Shown: positions 8,961-19,877 of the stretch, in pieces | How positions within the stretch are numbered: the stretch's first letter is position 1 | Layout: every line of letters starts with the position of its first letter | From: Aliivibrio sifiae | Lineage (GTDB): Bacteria > Pseudomonadota > Gammaproteobacteria > Enterobacterales > Vibrionaceae | Direction: 5' to 3' | Assembly: GCF_002954715.1 (NCBI RefSeq) | Contig: NZ_MSCP01000001.1 | Span: 1,644,118-1,708,117 of the forward strand | DNA length: 64,000 bases | Made by a program: the position numbers and the translations under genes | Notes under the pieces: generated by a model | The model's database searches: none | What the model was told of the DNA's origin: nothing | Seen by the model: the letters and a program-made list of their open reading frames with translations, nothing else

Positions 8961-8975
8961 TGTAATAAAGTTACA
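8961..8975. promoter_or_regulatory. Predicted HexR operator upstream of adhE
   Basis: TGTAATAAAGTTACA matches the HexR palindrome TGTARTNNNAYTACA at all but one position. It lies about 330 bases upstream of the adhE start. hexR itself is encoded at 39888-40742, and gapA carries a second near-consensus site. Confidence 0.55.
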
Positions 8976-9213
8976 CAATTGCGGTCAGAAATGACAAATT
9001 ATGGCGAAATACTCGTGCCACTAAAGAGTAGTATAACTAGAATAAAATTCACATCTTTTATCCGTCCAATAACTTGCTCTAGATCACTTTATTATTATTC
9101 TCTTATACATTTATAAGAGGTTATGTTGCTTGAAAAGAAAATATATAGTGGAGAGACGCTCTTTTTTTCATTATTCTTGTTTAAGAGCAATAAGTTGGAA
9201 TGCAGCGGTAACT

Positions 9214-10059
9214 ATGAAAACAAAACGTATTAAACATTATTTATATACCACTATCTTTGGTACACACACTAAAGGAGGAAGACGATTTGATATCACACTG
9301 ATAATCTTAATCCTCACCTCTCAAGCAACACTAATCTTAGACTCTATTAGTTCAGTCAACGCTGTCTATGGGGAACTACTGTGGCGTTTAGAATATATTT
9401 TTACCGCAATATTCACACTCGAATATATTTTACGATTATATTGCTCACCAAAACCAAGTTCATATGCGAAAAGCTTTTATGGGGTTATTGATTTGCTAGC
9501 GATTTTGCCCACGTACTTAGCACTGTTTTTTCCGAGTGCAAGTTACATTGCGATTATTCGATTACTACGTGTAATGAGAATTTTTAGGGTTTTAAAATTA
9601 GTACGTTACCTACAAGACTCTAATATTCTTTTACGGTCATTATTAATGGCCAAAAGAAAGATACTTATTTTCTTTAGTACCGTTGCTATTTTAGTGTCTG
9701 TTTTTGGATCTTTGATGTTTGTAATCGAGGGACCGGATAATGGGTTCACTAGTATTCCGCAGAGTATCTATTGGGCAATAGTGACGATAACAACTGTAGG
9801 TTATGGAGATCTCGTACCTCATACTGCCCTGGGAAAGGCAATTGCGTCACTCACAATGCTACTTGGTTATTCTATTTTAGCGGTTCCTACAGGGATAATT
9901 ACGGCAGAATTAAATCAAGAAATGAATGCGCACCGAGATTTAGTACGTTGTCCTAACTGTATTAAAGGTGGGCATGAATCTGATGCAATGCATTGTAAGC
10001 ATTGTGGTAGCGAGCTTCCTGAGCCACATAAAAGAATAGTGAACACAGGCTCGCATTAA
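9214..10059 (+). CDS. Voltage-gated potassium channel family protein with a C-terminal zinc-ribbon-like tail
   Basis: A 281-residue six-segment ion channel of the Kv family. An S4-like helix carries spaced arginines (IIRLLRVMRIFRVLKLVRYL). The pore loop has the K+ selectivity filter TTVGYGDLVP. The C-terminal ~35 residues contain two CxxC pairs (CPNC and CKHC, from about residue 246), which look like a small zinc ribbon. The start at 9214 is preferred because the family N-terminus (short helix, then GRRFDITL) begins there. An in-frame TTG at 9130 would add 28 residues, and neither start has a strong ribosome site. Prokaryotic Kv proteins conduct K+ across the inner membrane; the physiological role here is unknown. 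Confidence 0.85.
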   Translation: MKTKRIKHYLYTTIFGTHTKGGRRFDITLIILILTSQATLILDSISSVNAVYGELLWRLEYIFTAIFTLEYILRLYCSPKPSSYAKSFYGVIDLLAILPTYLALFFPSASYIAIIRLLRVMRIFRVLKLVRYLQDSNILLRSLLMAKRKILIFFSTVAILVSVFGSLMFVIEGPDNGFTSIPQSIYWAIVTITTVGYGDLVPHTALGKAIASLTMLLGYSILAVPTGIITAELNQEMNAHRDLVRCPNCIKGGHESDAMHCKHCGSELPEPHKRIVNTGSH

Positions 10060-10084
10060 TCAAACAGGGACGAGGTTAGCGCTG

Positions 10085-10234
10085 TTATTCCGAATACAGC
10101 GTTAATGATCCTTGTGATGTGCTATTTTCAGGACCATTGCCAAGAAATTTGGGTGCCGCAATAACAGCAAGTAACACAAATACCGCAGCAAATGCCGCAA
10201 ATTTAGTAAGGACTTGTCCTTTAGTCTTCTTCAT
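10085..10234 (-). CDS. Small 49-residue membrane protein (hypothetical)
   Basis: An ORF of 49 codons running from ATG at 10234 to TAA at 10085. It begins with a basic segment MKKTKGQVLTK, continues with one hydrophobic helix (FAAFAAVFVLLAVIAAPKF, residues 12-30) and ends with a polar tail. This is the layout of a single-pass inner-membrane microprotein or an uncleaved signal anchor. The ribosome site is weak (AAGAAAAA). It lies downstream of yeaC on the same strand, 137 bases away, and converges with the channel gene. I recognise no family. Support comes from the coherent membrane topology and the otherwise empty interval. Confidence 0.5.
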   Translation of the reverse strand: MKKTKGQVLTKFAAFAAVFVLLAVIAAPKFLGNGPENSTSQGSLTLYSE

Positions 10235-10259
10235 TATGATTTTTCTTAATTTATTAAAC

Positions 10260-10294
10260 TGTCGATAATCTACGTGAGTACATCCTTATCGACA
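10260..10294. repeat. 9-bp inverted repeat between yeaC and the small membrane ORF
   Basis: TGTCGATAA (10260-10268) and TTATCGACA (10286-10294) are perfect complements with 17 bases between. No T run follows, so it is not a standard terminator. It could be an operator or a leader hairpin of the small ORF on the minus strand. Confidence 0.5.
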
Positions 10295-10371
10295 ATTTTA
10301 TAAATTCTTTTTGGGATCAATGTGGCATTAAAATTCTTATTGTTGAGATATTAAGCAAAAAAAAGATAAAA

Positions 10372-10656
10372 TCAGTCAGATGAAACATTTACACGAACAA
10401 TATCTTCTTGTCCCTGCACAAACTGTTTTTTTAATTCAGCTTTTGATTTAAAACTAATTTCTCCACCTTCTGCCACTGTCATATGCTGGGCTTCTTTATT
10501 ATACTTTGATTGATATAGCATCACCGCTTGCATGCAAGTACTTCTTTGCTCAGTAGACAATGAAGTGCCATTATGCCACTTCCCTGTTTCGACAGCATAT
10601 TGCAAATTTTCGAAAACCTCAGGTGTCATTGATTCTAATAATTTATTAATATCCAT
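10372..10656 (-). CDS. yeaC: YeaC family protein (DUF1315)
   Basis: A 94-residue soluble protein matching the YeaC/DUF1315 family of unknown function. The family core is recognisable: LLESMTPEVFENLQYAVETG, then KWHNGTSLS and the alpha-helical QAVMLYQSKYN. In E. coli, yeaC sits beside msrB (yeaA), gapA and yeaD. The same group is here with one lipoprotein gene inserted, which supports orthology. GAGAG precedes the ATG. No catalytic motif is visible. Confidence 0.9.
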   Translation of the reverse strand: MDINKLLESMTPEVFENLQYAVETGKWHNGTSLSTEQRSTCMQAVMLYQSKYNKEAQHMTVAEGGEISFKSKAELKKQFVQGQEDIVRVNVSSD

Positions 10657-10773
10657 TATTCTCTCTCTATATTAGCAACTACCAAACGATATCTTTTCAT
10701 TAATGTTAGTCAACAAGGTGCCGATAAATAGGAGTAATGGATCACGTTTCCTTTTTCTATCTATGGGGTCATC

Positions 10774-11616
10774 ATGTTTTTAACTATTCAACGACTTTCT
10801 TTGCTTACTCTAAGTACTCTTTTATTATCAGCATGTTTTGGAGTAAAACCGACAACTGAACAGTTATGTGAAGATCATGCCGCTTTACAATGCGATCAAT
10901 TAAATATGCGTGATGGCCAATGTCGTCATCAACGCGATACTCTGATCCTTAATCGATTTGACGTATTAAAAAGTAATAGTGACTTAGATAAATTAAAAAC
11001 AATCAAAGCCACTCATGAATATCAAATCTGTTTAACTTCCGCCGCACAGATAGAACCTATAACAGCAAAGGAAATTAAATCTAAACGCAGTGAAGCTCTA
11101 CTTCATTCTTACGATGCTATTGATGCTCTATCGTTAGAATTACAACACTCTAAAGAGCCTAAAGTTCTTTTCTACCTTTGGACGACTGGTGATAAAAATG
11201 CATTGCGTGAGTTTTTGCAATTAGAAGGAAGTAAAAAGCTTGAATCAACCGAGATGCAATATGCACTCGCGACTTTCTATACTCAAAGAGACGGCAAAAA
11301 AACCATTTTAATTTTAAATCACTCATTGGAACTATTAACAGAACAAGATTACAAAAATGGCCTACATGCAATCATTATTAAATCATTAGCTAGCATCAAC
11401 CATAAGGAAAATAATAAAAAGCTCGCTTATGTATGGGCGTTAGTTGGCAAGGGGTTTGAACTAAAAGTCGCTTCAGAAAGACAGCTTGATTTGTTATATC
11501 AACTCTCTGATACGGAAAAAGTACAATTAAAACTTACCAGTGACGTAATAAAAGAAAGTATTGAGAATCAAACATTCAGGTCTTCATTATTACCGAATTT
11601 AGATAAAAAGATTTAA
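10774..11616 (+). CDS. DUF2989 family lipoprotein
   Basis: A 280-residue protein with a lipoprotein signal peptide: hydrophobic segment and lipobox LLSACF, with the modified Cys at about residue 21. It is probably anchored in the outer membrane, because residues +2/+3 after Cys are F/G and not the D-type inner-membrane retention signal. The rest matches the DUF2989 family of Vibrionaceae and relatives: a Cys-containing N-terminal module (LCEDHAALQCDQLNMRDGQC) followed by helices resembling TPR-like repeats. Function unknown. It is divergent from yeaC with 117 bases between, and converges with msrB across a terminator at 11641. Confidence 0.85.
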   Translation: MFLTIQRLSLLTLSTLLLSACFGVKPTTEQLCEDHAALQCDQLNMRDGQCRHQRDTLILNRFDVLKSNSDLDKLKTIKATHEYQICLTSAAQIEPITAKEIKSKRSEALLHSYDAIDALSLELQHSKEPKVLFYLWTTGDKNALREFLQLEGSKKLESTEMQYALATFYTQRDGKKTILILNHSLELLTEQDYKNGLHAIIIKSLASINHKENNKKLAYVWALVGKGFELKVASERQLDLLYQLSDTEKVQLKLTSDVIKESIENQTFRSSLLPNLDKKI

Positions 11617-11640
11617 CACCATCTATAGTAGAATTTACAG

Positions 11641-11664
11641 AAGGAGCGATATCGCTCCTTTTTT
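11641..11664 (+). terminator. Intrinsic terminator after the DUF2989 gene
   Basis: AAGGAGCGATATCGCTCCTT is a perfect 20-base palindrome followed by T, giving a stem closed by a tight 4-base loop. Confidence 0.85.
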
Positions 11665-11675
11665 GACTTAAACAA

Positions 11676-12086
11676 TTATTCAGCTTCGCCATCAAAGCGT
11701 AAAGAGATTGAATTAACACAAAAACGTTCGCCCGTTGTTTTAGGGCCATCATTAAATACATGACCTAAATGGCTATCACAATGACGGCAGCAGATCTCTA
11801 TTCTTTCCATTCCGTAGCTTGTATCTTTAATGTAACGGATAACTTGATCGTTTATTGGTGCGTCAAAACTCGGCCAACCACACCCTGAATCATATTTGTT
11901 ATCTGACTCAAACAAAACGGTCTGGCAACAAGTACAAGCGTAAGAACCCGTTGATTTATTGTGTAATAATTTACCAGAGAAAGGTGCTTCAGTTCCTTGT
12001 TTACGGCAAATATCAAACTCTTCTTGAGTCAATCGTTCCTGCCAATCTACTTCTGTTAGTTCTAAAAATGGCTTTGATTTATCCAT
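11676..12086 (-). CDS. msrB: Peptide-methionine (R)-S-oxide reductase MsrB
   Basis: A 136-residue enzyme that reduces the R-epimer of methionine sulfoxide in proteins, using thioredoxin. Structural zinc ligands CTCC and CRHC are present. The substrate pocket motif GCGWPSF and the catalytic end [11 protein letters not shown] are intact, with the nucleophilic Cys in RFCVNS. Length and motifs fit the zinc-containing class. The start is the ATG at 12086. It is divergent from gapA, matching the conserved yeaC-msrB-gapA-yeaD neighbourhood of enterobacteria. The window also encodes the thioredoxin system (trxC, trxB) that could recycle it. Confidence 0.96.
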   Translation of the reverse strand: MDKSKPFLELTEVDWQERLTQEEFDICRKQGTEAPFSGKLLHNKSTGSYACTCCQTVLFESDNKYDSGCGWPSFDAPINDQVIRYIKDTSYGMERIEICCRHCDSHLGHVFNDGPKTTGERFCVNSISLRFDGEAE

Positions 12087-13413
<1,327 letters not shown>

Positions 13414-13472
13414 GCATTAGTTTAGACTTTCTTTGAAAGCTAACTTAAAAGGTTTTAATATCTTTTAAAAAT

Positions 13473-13500
13473 GAAAGGCGACTTAATTGTCGCCTTTTTT
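13473..13500 (+). terminator. Intrinsic terminator after gapA
   Basis: AAAGGCGAC and GTCGCCTTT pair around TTAATT, followed by T residues. Confidence 0.9.
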
Positions 13501-13635
13501 GTATCTGTGATTTAACCAGTAATAAAAATAATCACTGGAATTAGTATTACAACCAAGTACCTATTCTTTTTCTAAATCCAATACAACAATTGCTACCTGA
13601 AAAAGAATATGTATTTATTATTTTAGGAGTTACCT

Positions 13636-14511
13636 ATGAACCTCACTCACCTTCCAACCATCAGTGTGTTATCTGATAGCGTTACCATTGCTCAACTTGA
13701 TGACGTTAAGATTATCCGAGTGCTTCACGAGAAAGCAGAAGCCGCGATTTCACTACATGGTGGACATGTATTATCTTTCACTCCAAAAGGGCAAGAAGAC
13801 CTTATTTGGATGAGTAAAGAGGCTATCTTTAACCCAGAGAAAGCTATTCGTGGCGGTGTTCCTGTTTGTTGGCCTTGGTTTGGGCGTATAGCAAACCCAG
13901 CGCATGGCTTTGCTCGTAATAGTGCTTGGTCTTTAATCGAACATCGTGAGAATGAAAACGGTGTTATTGTAGTTCTTGGTTTGAGTGCATCAGAAGAAAC
14001 TAAAGCTATTTGGCCTTTTGAGTTTAAAGCTCGCTTAACTATCGAAATTGGTGATGAGTTACTAATTACTCTAGATGCAAAGAATACAGATGATAAAGCA
14101 TGGAATTGTTCAGGAGCTCTTCATACTTATTTAAATATTGCAGATATAACCTCTACAACAATTACAGGAATGGGTTCGAGCTATATTGATGGACTATTAG
14201 AAGCAAAAGTATGCTTTGGTGGCGAAGTATTATCTATTGATACCGCAGTTGACCGTGTTTATACACAACCTGAAGACACCATTTTAATTTCTGATGCACA
14301 ACGCACTTTATCAGTAACTAACTCTGGACATAATGCAGCGGTTATTTGGAATCCTTGGATTGAAGGCGCAGAATCTATGGGTGATATGAATAACGATGGT
14401 TACCAAACGATGGTATGTGTGGAATCAACTTATCATGCAACAAGCCTTGAAGCGGCTAAGGTTATCCAGCCTAATGAGTCATTTGTATTAGCAACTAGCA
14501 TTAAAGCTTAA
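13636..14511 (+). CDS. yeaD: D-hexose-6-phosphate mutarotase (YeaD)
   Basis: A 291-residue aldose-1-epimerase-like protein of the YeaD family, which interconverts the anomers of glucose 6-phosphate. Recognisable segments are ISLHGGHVLSFTP, AIRGGVPVCWPWFG (sugar-phosphate site), GFARNSAW and CVESTYHA near the end. It is full length. AGGAG lies just before the ATG. It follows gapA in the same direction as in E. coli, but a terminator and 222 bases separate them, so it probably has its own promoter. It converges with gsk across a shared terminator at 14536-14567. Confidence 0.93.
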   Translation: MNLTHLPTISVLSDSVTIAQLDDVKIIRVLHEKAEAAISLHGGHVLSFTPKGQEDLIWMSKEAIFNPEKAIRGGVPVCWPWFGRIANPAHGFARNSAWSLIEHRENENGVIVVLGLSASEETKAIWPFEFKARLTIEIGDELLITLDAKNTDDKAWNCSGALHTYLNIADITSTTITGMGSSYIDGLLEAKVCFGGEVLSIDTAVDRVYTQPEDTILISDAQRTLSVTNSGHNAAVIWNPWIEGAESMGDMNNDGYQTMVCVESTYHATSLEAAKVIQPNESFVLATSIKA

Positions 14512-14535
14512 TTACAAAGTTTAGACACAAAAAAA

Positions 14536-14567
14536 CAAAAACGGAAGCATCTCAGCTTCCGTTTTTT
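14536..14567. terminator. Bidirectional terminator between yeaD and gsk
   Basis: AAAAACGGAAGC and GCTTCCGTTTTT form a 12-bp stem around ATCTCA. Confidence 0.9.
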
Positions 14568-14587
14568 ATTTCATAAAAGACAAAAAA

Positions 14588-15892
14588 TTATCTTTCCCAG
14601 TATGACTCTTCTAAAGAATCTTCACGCTCTGGTAAACCACGAGATAAACGTGGTGAATGCTGTGCTAATACTTCAAAACTTACGCGGTTTGAGTATTTAC
14701 ATACTTGAGAGAAAGAAGAATACGTTAAGTATGAATGTTGGTGCTTACTTGAGTTCGGCACATTGTTACGGTGATAATGGTTTGCTGCCATATCGTGTAA
14801 TAATGCTGATAATGCACCATCACCCGCACCATTGGTGTTCTTAATTTTCTCAGGGCCACCCATGTATGGTGAAATGTGAGAATACACCTTCATTGGGTTT
14901 TCACAGCTATCTTTAATCGCTGGGCGACTGAATTCATATTGGTTGAATTCTGCAATCGTACCAGGAAGTAATGGCAAAGAAGTTTCACGCTTTGCTTCAT
15001 CTTCCGTATAACCTGCCATATAAAGCCCTACAGGACCAGCAGTGCATAATACAAGATCAACCCATTCAAGAGCTTTATCTGCTGCTTGTAGAGGGTCAGA
15101 TGCTCCTGTAAGCGCCTCACCTTCTTCTTCGTTCATTGCAACAACGGTTACATGGTCGTTTAAGAAGTCACGCCAGTATTGTGGATCATCTTGAACAACA
15201 AACTTAGTACCCATAGTTAATACTACTGGCACATCGTATTTTTTTGCGTACTCAATCGCTTTCATTGTTGCAGCTGGCATTGGATCACCATCTTTACAAC
15301 GAACTAGGTAAGCGGTCAGTACAAGTGCTGATGCATTTTTGAAAATCTTTTCAGGAATGCTTTCTGCACGAAGTTGATTCATATCGCCTTCACTGATCGC
15401 AAACGTACGTTCACCATCTTGGCTGATAAGTGCAAAACAACGACCAATCGCGCCCGGAACAGGTTGAAGATAGTTCAAATCCATACGGCTAGACGTATTA
15501 CATAAGTAGCGGTATGAGTAGCTACCAATATGAATGTCTTCACTCATAACACCTAATAGAGTCGATTTATCGTCTGCTAATACTGAATAGTTATGAAGTG
15601 TATTACCAATAGTACCACCAGCGAATTCGTTGGTGATCATGTTGTTATCTTTAAGCTCGTTATAAAGCATTTCCGCTTTATCATTATCGATAACCAGTGA
15701 GTGCCCTTTACTCAAGCCATACTTTTCAATAAAAGCATCATCAATTCGAGCTTCAATATCCACTAACGTCTGGTCAATACCGATAATGTGCGTACGCGAC
15801 ATTTTTTTGGTTTCTTGAGCTTGGCTAACTAATGGATCACGAGCGTGAACTGGAAAATAATGCTTGGATTTACGCTGACCTGGAAATTTCAT
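14588..15892 (-). CDS. gsk: Inosine-guanosine kinase
   Basis: A 434-residue PfkB-family kinase that phosphorylates guanosine and inosine to the 5'-nucleotides in purine salvage. It is close to E. coli Gsk over the full length: MKFPGQRKSKHYFPVHARDP at the N-terminus, FAGGTIGNTLHNYSVLADD for substrate binding, the PfkB signature NTNGAGDGALSALLHD with the catalytic Asp, and SLEESYWER at the end. The start at 15892 was set by this homology. The reading frame stays open to 15958, but the extra 22 residues have no counterpart in E. coli. It appears monocistronic, divergent from the DUF440 gene. Confidence 0.96.
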   Translation of the reverse strand: MKFPGQRKSKHYFPVHARDPLVSQAQETKKMSRTHIIGIDQTLVDIEARIDDAFIEKYGLSKGHSLVIDNDKAEMLYNELKDNNMITNEFAGGTIGNTLHNYSVLADDKSTLLGVMSEDIHIGSYSYRYLCNTSSRMDLNYLQPVPGAIGRCFALISQDGERTFAISEGDMNQLRAESIPEKIFKNASALVLTAYLVRCKDGDPMPAATMKAIEYAKKYDVPVVLTMGTKFVVQDDPQYWRDFLNDHVTVVAMNEEEGEALTGASDPLQAADKALEWVDLVLCTAGPVGLYMAGYTEDEAKRETSLPLLPGTIAEFNQYEFSRPAIKDSCENPMKVYSHISPYMGGPEKIKNTNGAGDGALSALLHDMAANHYHRNNVPNSSKHQHSYLTYSSFSQVCKYSNRVSFEVLAQHSPRLSRGLPEREDSLEESYWER

Positions 15893-16075
15893 AAAATAAT
15901 CATTCAACTGGCTAATGGAAGAAGTGCGAAGTTTAGCCGCTGAATAACTCTGCCGCAACTACTGATATTAGCCTCAACGAAAGGCAAACGTTTGCTCTTT
16001 CTATTTGTTGATAGCTCTAGCCTTATAGAGGACATTCGTGATAATTTATGAGCGTATTTTTTAAAGGTAACCACC

Positions 16076-16399
16076 ATGACAACTGAACTAATTAGCTATG
16101 ATGACGTAATCGAAGTCGCTTACGATATTTTCCTTGAAATGGCTCAAGACAATCTTGAACCTGCTGATGTTGCATTATTCACTCTTCAATTTGATGACCG
16201 CGGTGCCGCTGAAGTTGTAGATACTCGTGATGATTGGGCTGAGCACGTTGGCTTCGAAGTTGATGGCGAAGTATACGCAGAAGTTCTAATTGGCTTAGTC
16301 AATGAAGAATCTGACGTATTGGATGATGTATTTGCTCGTATGCTAGTAAGTCGTGATCCTGAACACAAGTTCTGCCACATGTTATGGAAGCGTGATTAA
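16076..16399 (+). CDS. yciU: Putative double-stranded DNA mimic protein (DUF440, HI1450/YciU family)
   Basis: A 107-residue very acidic protein. Asp and Glu make up about a quarter of the sequence, including YDIFLEMAQDNLEPADVALF and NEESDVLDDVFARML. It closely resembles Haemophilus HI1450, whose structure shows a surface charge pattern like duplex DNA and which has been reported to bind HU. By analogy it may compete for DNA-binding proteins; the physiological role is not established. AAGG precedes the ATG. A single-gene unit with a terminator at 16426-16451. Confidence 0.9.
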   Translation: MTTELISYDDVIEVAYDIFLEMAQDNLEPADVALFTLQFDDRGAAEVVDTRDDWAEHVGFEVDGEVYAEVLIGLVNEESDVLDDVFARMLVSRDPEHKFCHMLWKRD

Positions 16400-16425
16400 T
16401 TTCACCAAGCTTAGCATTTCATACT

Positions 16426-16451
16426 AAGGAGCATTTATTTGCTCCTTTTTT
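16426..16451 (+). terminator. Intrinsic terminator after the DUF440 gene
   Basis: AAGGAGC and GCTCCTT pair across an 8-base loop, followed by T. Confidence 0.8.
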
Positions 16452-16543
16452 ATTGCTCTTTTTAATTGAATATCTCACTTATCATCCCCATTATTTCTTT
16501 ATGCTCACAAGCGATCTTCGCTATAAAATTATAAAGGAATACC

Positions 16544-16978
16544 ATGTCTCAATTTCAATCTCGCTGCCCATCATGTAATGGACTCAATCGCCTTCCTATT
16601 GAACGAATTAATGACACAGCAACGTGCGGTCGCTGTAAAGAACCATTATTGGATGGAAAACCACTAGAAGGAACACCTGATAATCTTGCTGCTTTAATCA
16701 ATAGTGATAAACCTGTTATTATCGATTTCTGGGCCCCTTGGTGTAATCCATGTGTTGGATTCTCTCCGGTATTTGAAGACGTTGCAACTGAACGTAATGG
16801 CCAAGTTCGTTGTGTAAAAATAAATACCGAAGCGCAGCAACAGATTGCCGCGCAATATCAGATCCGTTCTATCCCTACGATTATGGTATTTAAGAATGGT
16901 CAACGCGTAGATATGATCAATGGTGCGTTACCAAAAGGCCAATTTGATCAATGGTTGAACCAAGCATTAACCAAATAA
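16544..16978 (+). CDS. trxC: Thioredoxin 2 (TrxC) with variant active site CNPC
   Basis: A 144-residue zinc-binding thioredoxin. The N-terminal domain has two CxxC pairs (CPSC and CGRC) that bind zinc in E. coli TrxC, where they make its redox behaviour oxidation-sensitive. The thioredoxin fold follows (FWAPWC, RSIPTIMVFKNGQ with the cis-Pro). The active site reads W66-C67-N68-P69-C70, so the usual Gly of CGPC is Asn; the codon is AAT. Both catalytic cysteines remain, so it should be redox active, perhaps with a shifted potential. The gene is convergent with serS. TrxB at 25975-26940 is the expected reductase. Confidence 0.93.
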   Translation: MSQFQSRCPSCNGLNRLPIERINDTATCGRCKEPLLDGKPLEGTPDNLAALINSDKPVIIDFWAPWCNPCVGFSPVFEDVATERNGQVRCVKINTEAQQQIAAQYQIRSIPTIMVFKNGQRVDMINGALPKGQFDQWLNQALTK

Positions 16979-17007
16979 TACGCATATATAAAAAGTAAAA
17001 AGCAAAA

Positions 17008-17048
17008 TCAAAAAAGCCCCTTTACTGGATAACCAATAAAGGGGCTTT
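17008..17048. terminator. Terminator between trxC and serS, mainly for serS
   Basis: AAAGCCCCTTTA and TAAAGGGGCTTT form a 12-bp stem with a 12-base loop. The A run on the left becomes a T run for the minus strand. Confidence 0.85.
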
Positions 17049-17073
17049 CAATTTCTATCTATTTAAAAATAGA

Positions 17074-18396
<1,323 letters not shown>

Positions 18397-18501
18397 TTAT
18401 GGTCATTGTGTGTTCAAACTAAACGAACCCACTTAATAATAAAATTTTGTGCAATTTTCTTTTCTAAATTGCGATTCGAATAAGATACCGAAAATGGTCT
18501 T

Positions 18502-19848
18502 TTATTGGTAGCGTTTTAAGGTACTGTTTTGATCTAATTTGGCTAAATACTCTAGCTTTTCGCTAATTTTGGTTTCTAGACCACGTTTTGTAGGAAAGTA
18601 ATACTTACGAGCCTGCATTTCAGGCGGAAAATAATTCTCACCTGACGCATACGCGTTTGGCTCATCATGAGCATAGCGATAGTCAGCACCGTAACCCATG
18701 TCTTTCATTAATGACGTAGGCGCATTACGTAAATGGTTTGGTACGTCGTAATCTGGCGAATTAATTGCGTCCATTTGCGCTTGTTTCCATGCCGTATAAA
18801 CGGCATTACTTTTTGGTGCACAAGCTAAATAAACAACCGCTTGTGCAATCGCTCTTTCGCCTTCTGCTGGTCCAATTCGCGTAAAACAATCCCATGCATT
18901 CATAGCCACTTCCATTGCCCGAGGATCGGCATTACCTATATCTTCAGAAGCAATAGCCAATAAGCGACGAGCAACATACAAAGGATCACCACCTGCGGCA
19001 ATAATACGAGCAGTCCAGTAAAGCGCGGCATCAGGGTTAGATCCACGAATTGATTTATGAACCGCTGAAATTAAGTCGTACCACATGTCCCCTTTATTAT
19101 CGAAACGCGCCAGTTTTTCACCCGCAACTTCCGCTAATAAAGGCAAGTCTACCACTTTCTTCCCATCGTGATCTTCTTCTGCCATGTCATGCAAAAGCTC
19201 AAGGTAATTAAGCGACATACGCGCATCACCAGAGACTAAGTCTGCCAGCTGTAATTTCACATCATCAGGAAGTACAAAATTATCATCGTTTAAGCCACGA
19301 TCTTTATCTAAAAGCGCCTGTTCAATAACCTGAACGATATCTTGCTTTTCTAATGACTTTAATTTGTATACTCGTGCACGCGATAACAAGGCATTATTAA
19401 GTTCAAAAGAAGGGTTTTCTGTTGTCGCACCAATAAAGGTAATCGTACCGTCTTCAATGTGCGGTAGAAACGCATCTTGCTGACTTTTATTAAAACGATG
19501 GACCTCATCAACAAACATGATGGTTCTTCTGCCTGTGGTTTGATTCTCTTTCGCTTTTTCTATTGCCGCTCGGATATCTTTGACACCAGAAGTAACTGCG
19601 GATACCCGTTCTACTTCTGCATTGGTATAATTTGCTGCAACTTCAGCCAATGTTGTTTTACCAGTGCCAGGAGGGCCCCATAAAATCATAGAATGGATTT
19701 GACCCGCCTCAAGTGCACGGCGCAACGGCTTACCAACACCTAATAGATGTTGTTGACCAATATATTGCTCAATATTTTGAGGGCGCATTCTAGCAGCAAG
19801 GGGACGAAAATCGTCCCCTGCTGAAAAATCTAAACTGAAATTACTCAC
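18502..19848 (-). CDS. rarA: Replication-associated recombination protein RarA (MgsA)
   Basis: A 448-residue AAA+ ATPase related to clamp-loader subunits and RuvB, acting at stalled replication forks. Walker A is GPPGTGKTT (about residues 58-66), Walker B is MFVDEVHR, and sensor 1 is [10 protein letters not shown]. The C-terminal MgsA tetramerisation region includes [13 protein letters not shown]. The start is GTG at 19848, supported by AGGAT a few bases before. It follows lolA by 29 bases and is probably co-transcribed with it. Confidence 0.95.
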   Translation of the reverse strand: MSNFSLDFSAGDDFRPLAARMRPQNIEQYIGQQHLLGVGKPLRRALEAGQIHSMILWGPPGTGKTTLAEVAANYTNAEVERVSAVTSGVKDIRAAIEKAKENQTTGRRTIMFVDEVHRFNKSQQDAFLPHIEDGTITFIGATTENPSFELNNALLSRARVYKLKSLEKQDIVQVIEQALLDKDRGLNDDNFVLPDDVKLQLADLVSGDARMSLNYLELLHDMAEEDHDGKKVVDLPLLAEVAGEKLARFDNKGDMWYDLISAVHKSIRGSNPDAALYWTARIIAAGGDPLYVARRLLAIASEDIGNADPRAMEVAMNAWDCFTRIGPAEGERAIAQAVVYLACAPKSNAVYTAWKQAQMDAINSPDYDVPNHLRNAPTSLMKDMGYGADYRYAHDEPNAYASGENYFPPEMQARKYYFPTKRGLETKISEKLEYLAKLDQNSTLKRYQ

Positions 19849-19877
19849 GTTTATCCTTTTAGTTGCTTAGGCATCTA

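Larger units (their letters stand above)
8630..9213. promoter_or_regulatory. Long control region between adhE and the potassium channel gene
   Basis: A 584-base AT-rich region between divergent genes with no convincing ORF or intrinsic terminator. It holds the FNR-like, CRP-like and HexR-like boxes listed separately, all on the adhE side. The length suggests several inputs on adhE. No clear core promoter for the channel gene could be singled out by eye. Confidence 0.6.

Noticed and set aside
10260-10294. Inverted repeat as a yeaC terminator
   Set aside because: No T run follows on the minus strand, so it was listed as a repeat and not a terminator.
15893-15958. N-terminal extension of inosine-guanosine kinase
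   Set aside because: The 22 extra residues have no counterpart in E. coli Gsk, whose sequence begins exactly at the internal Met.
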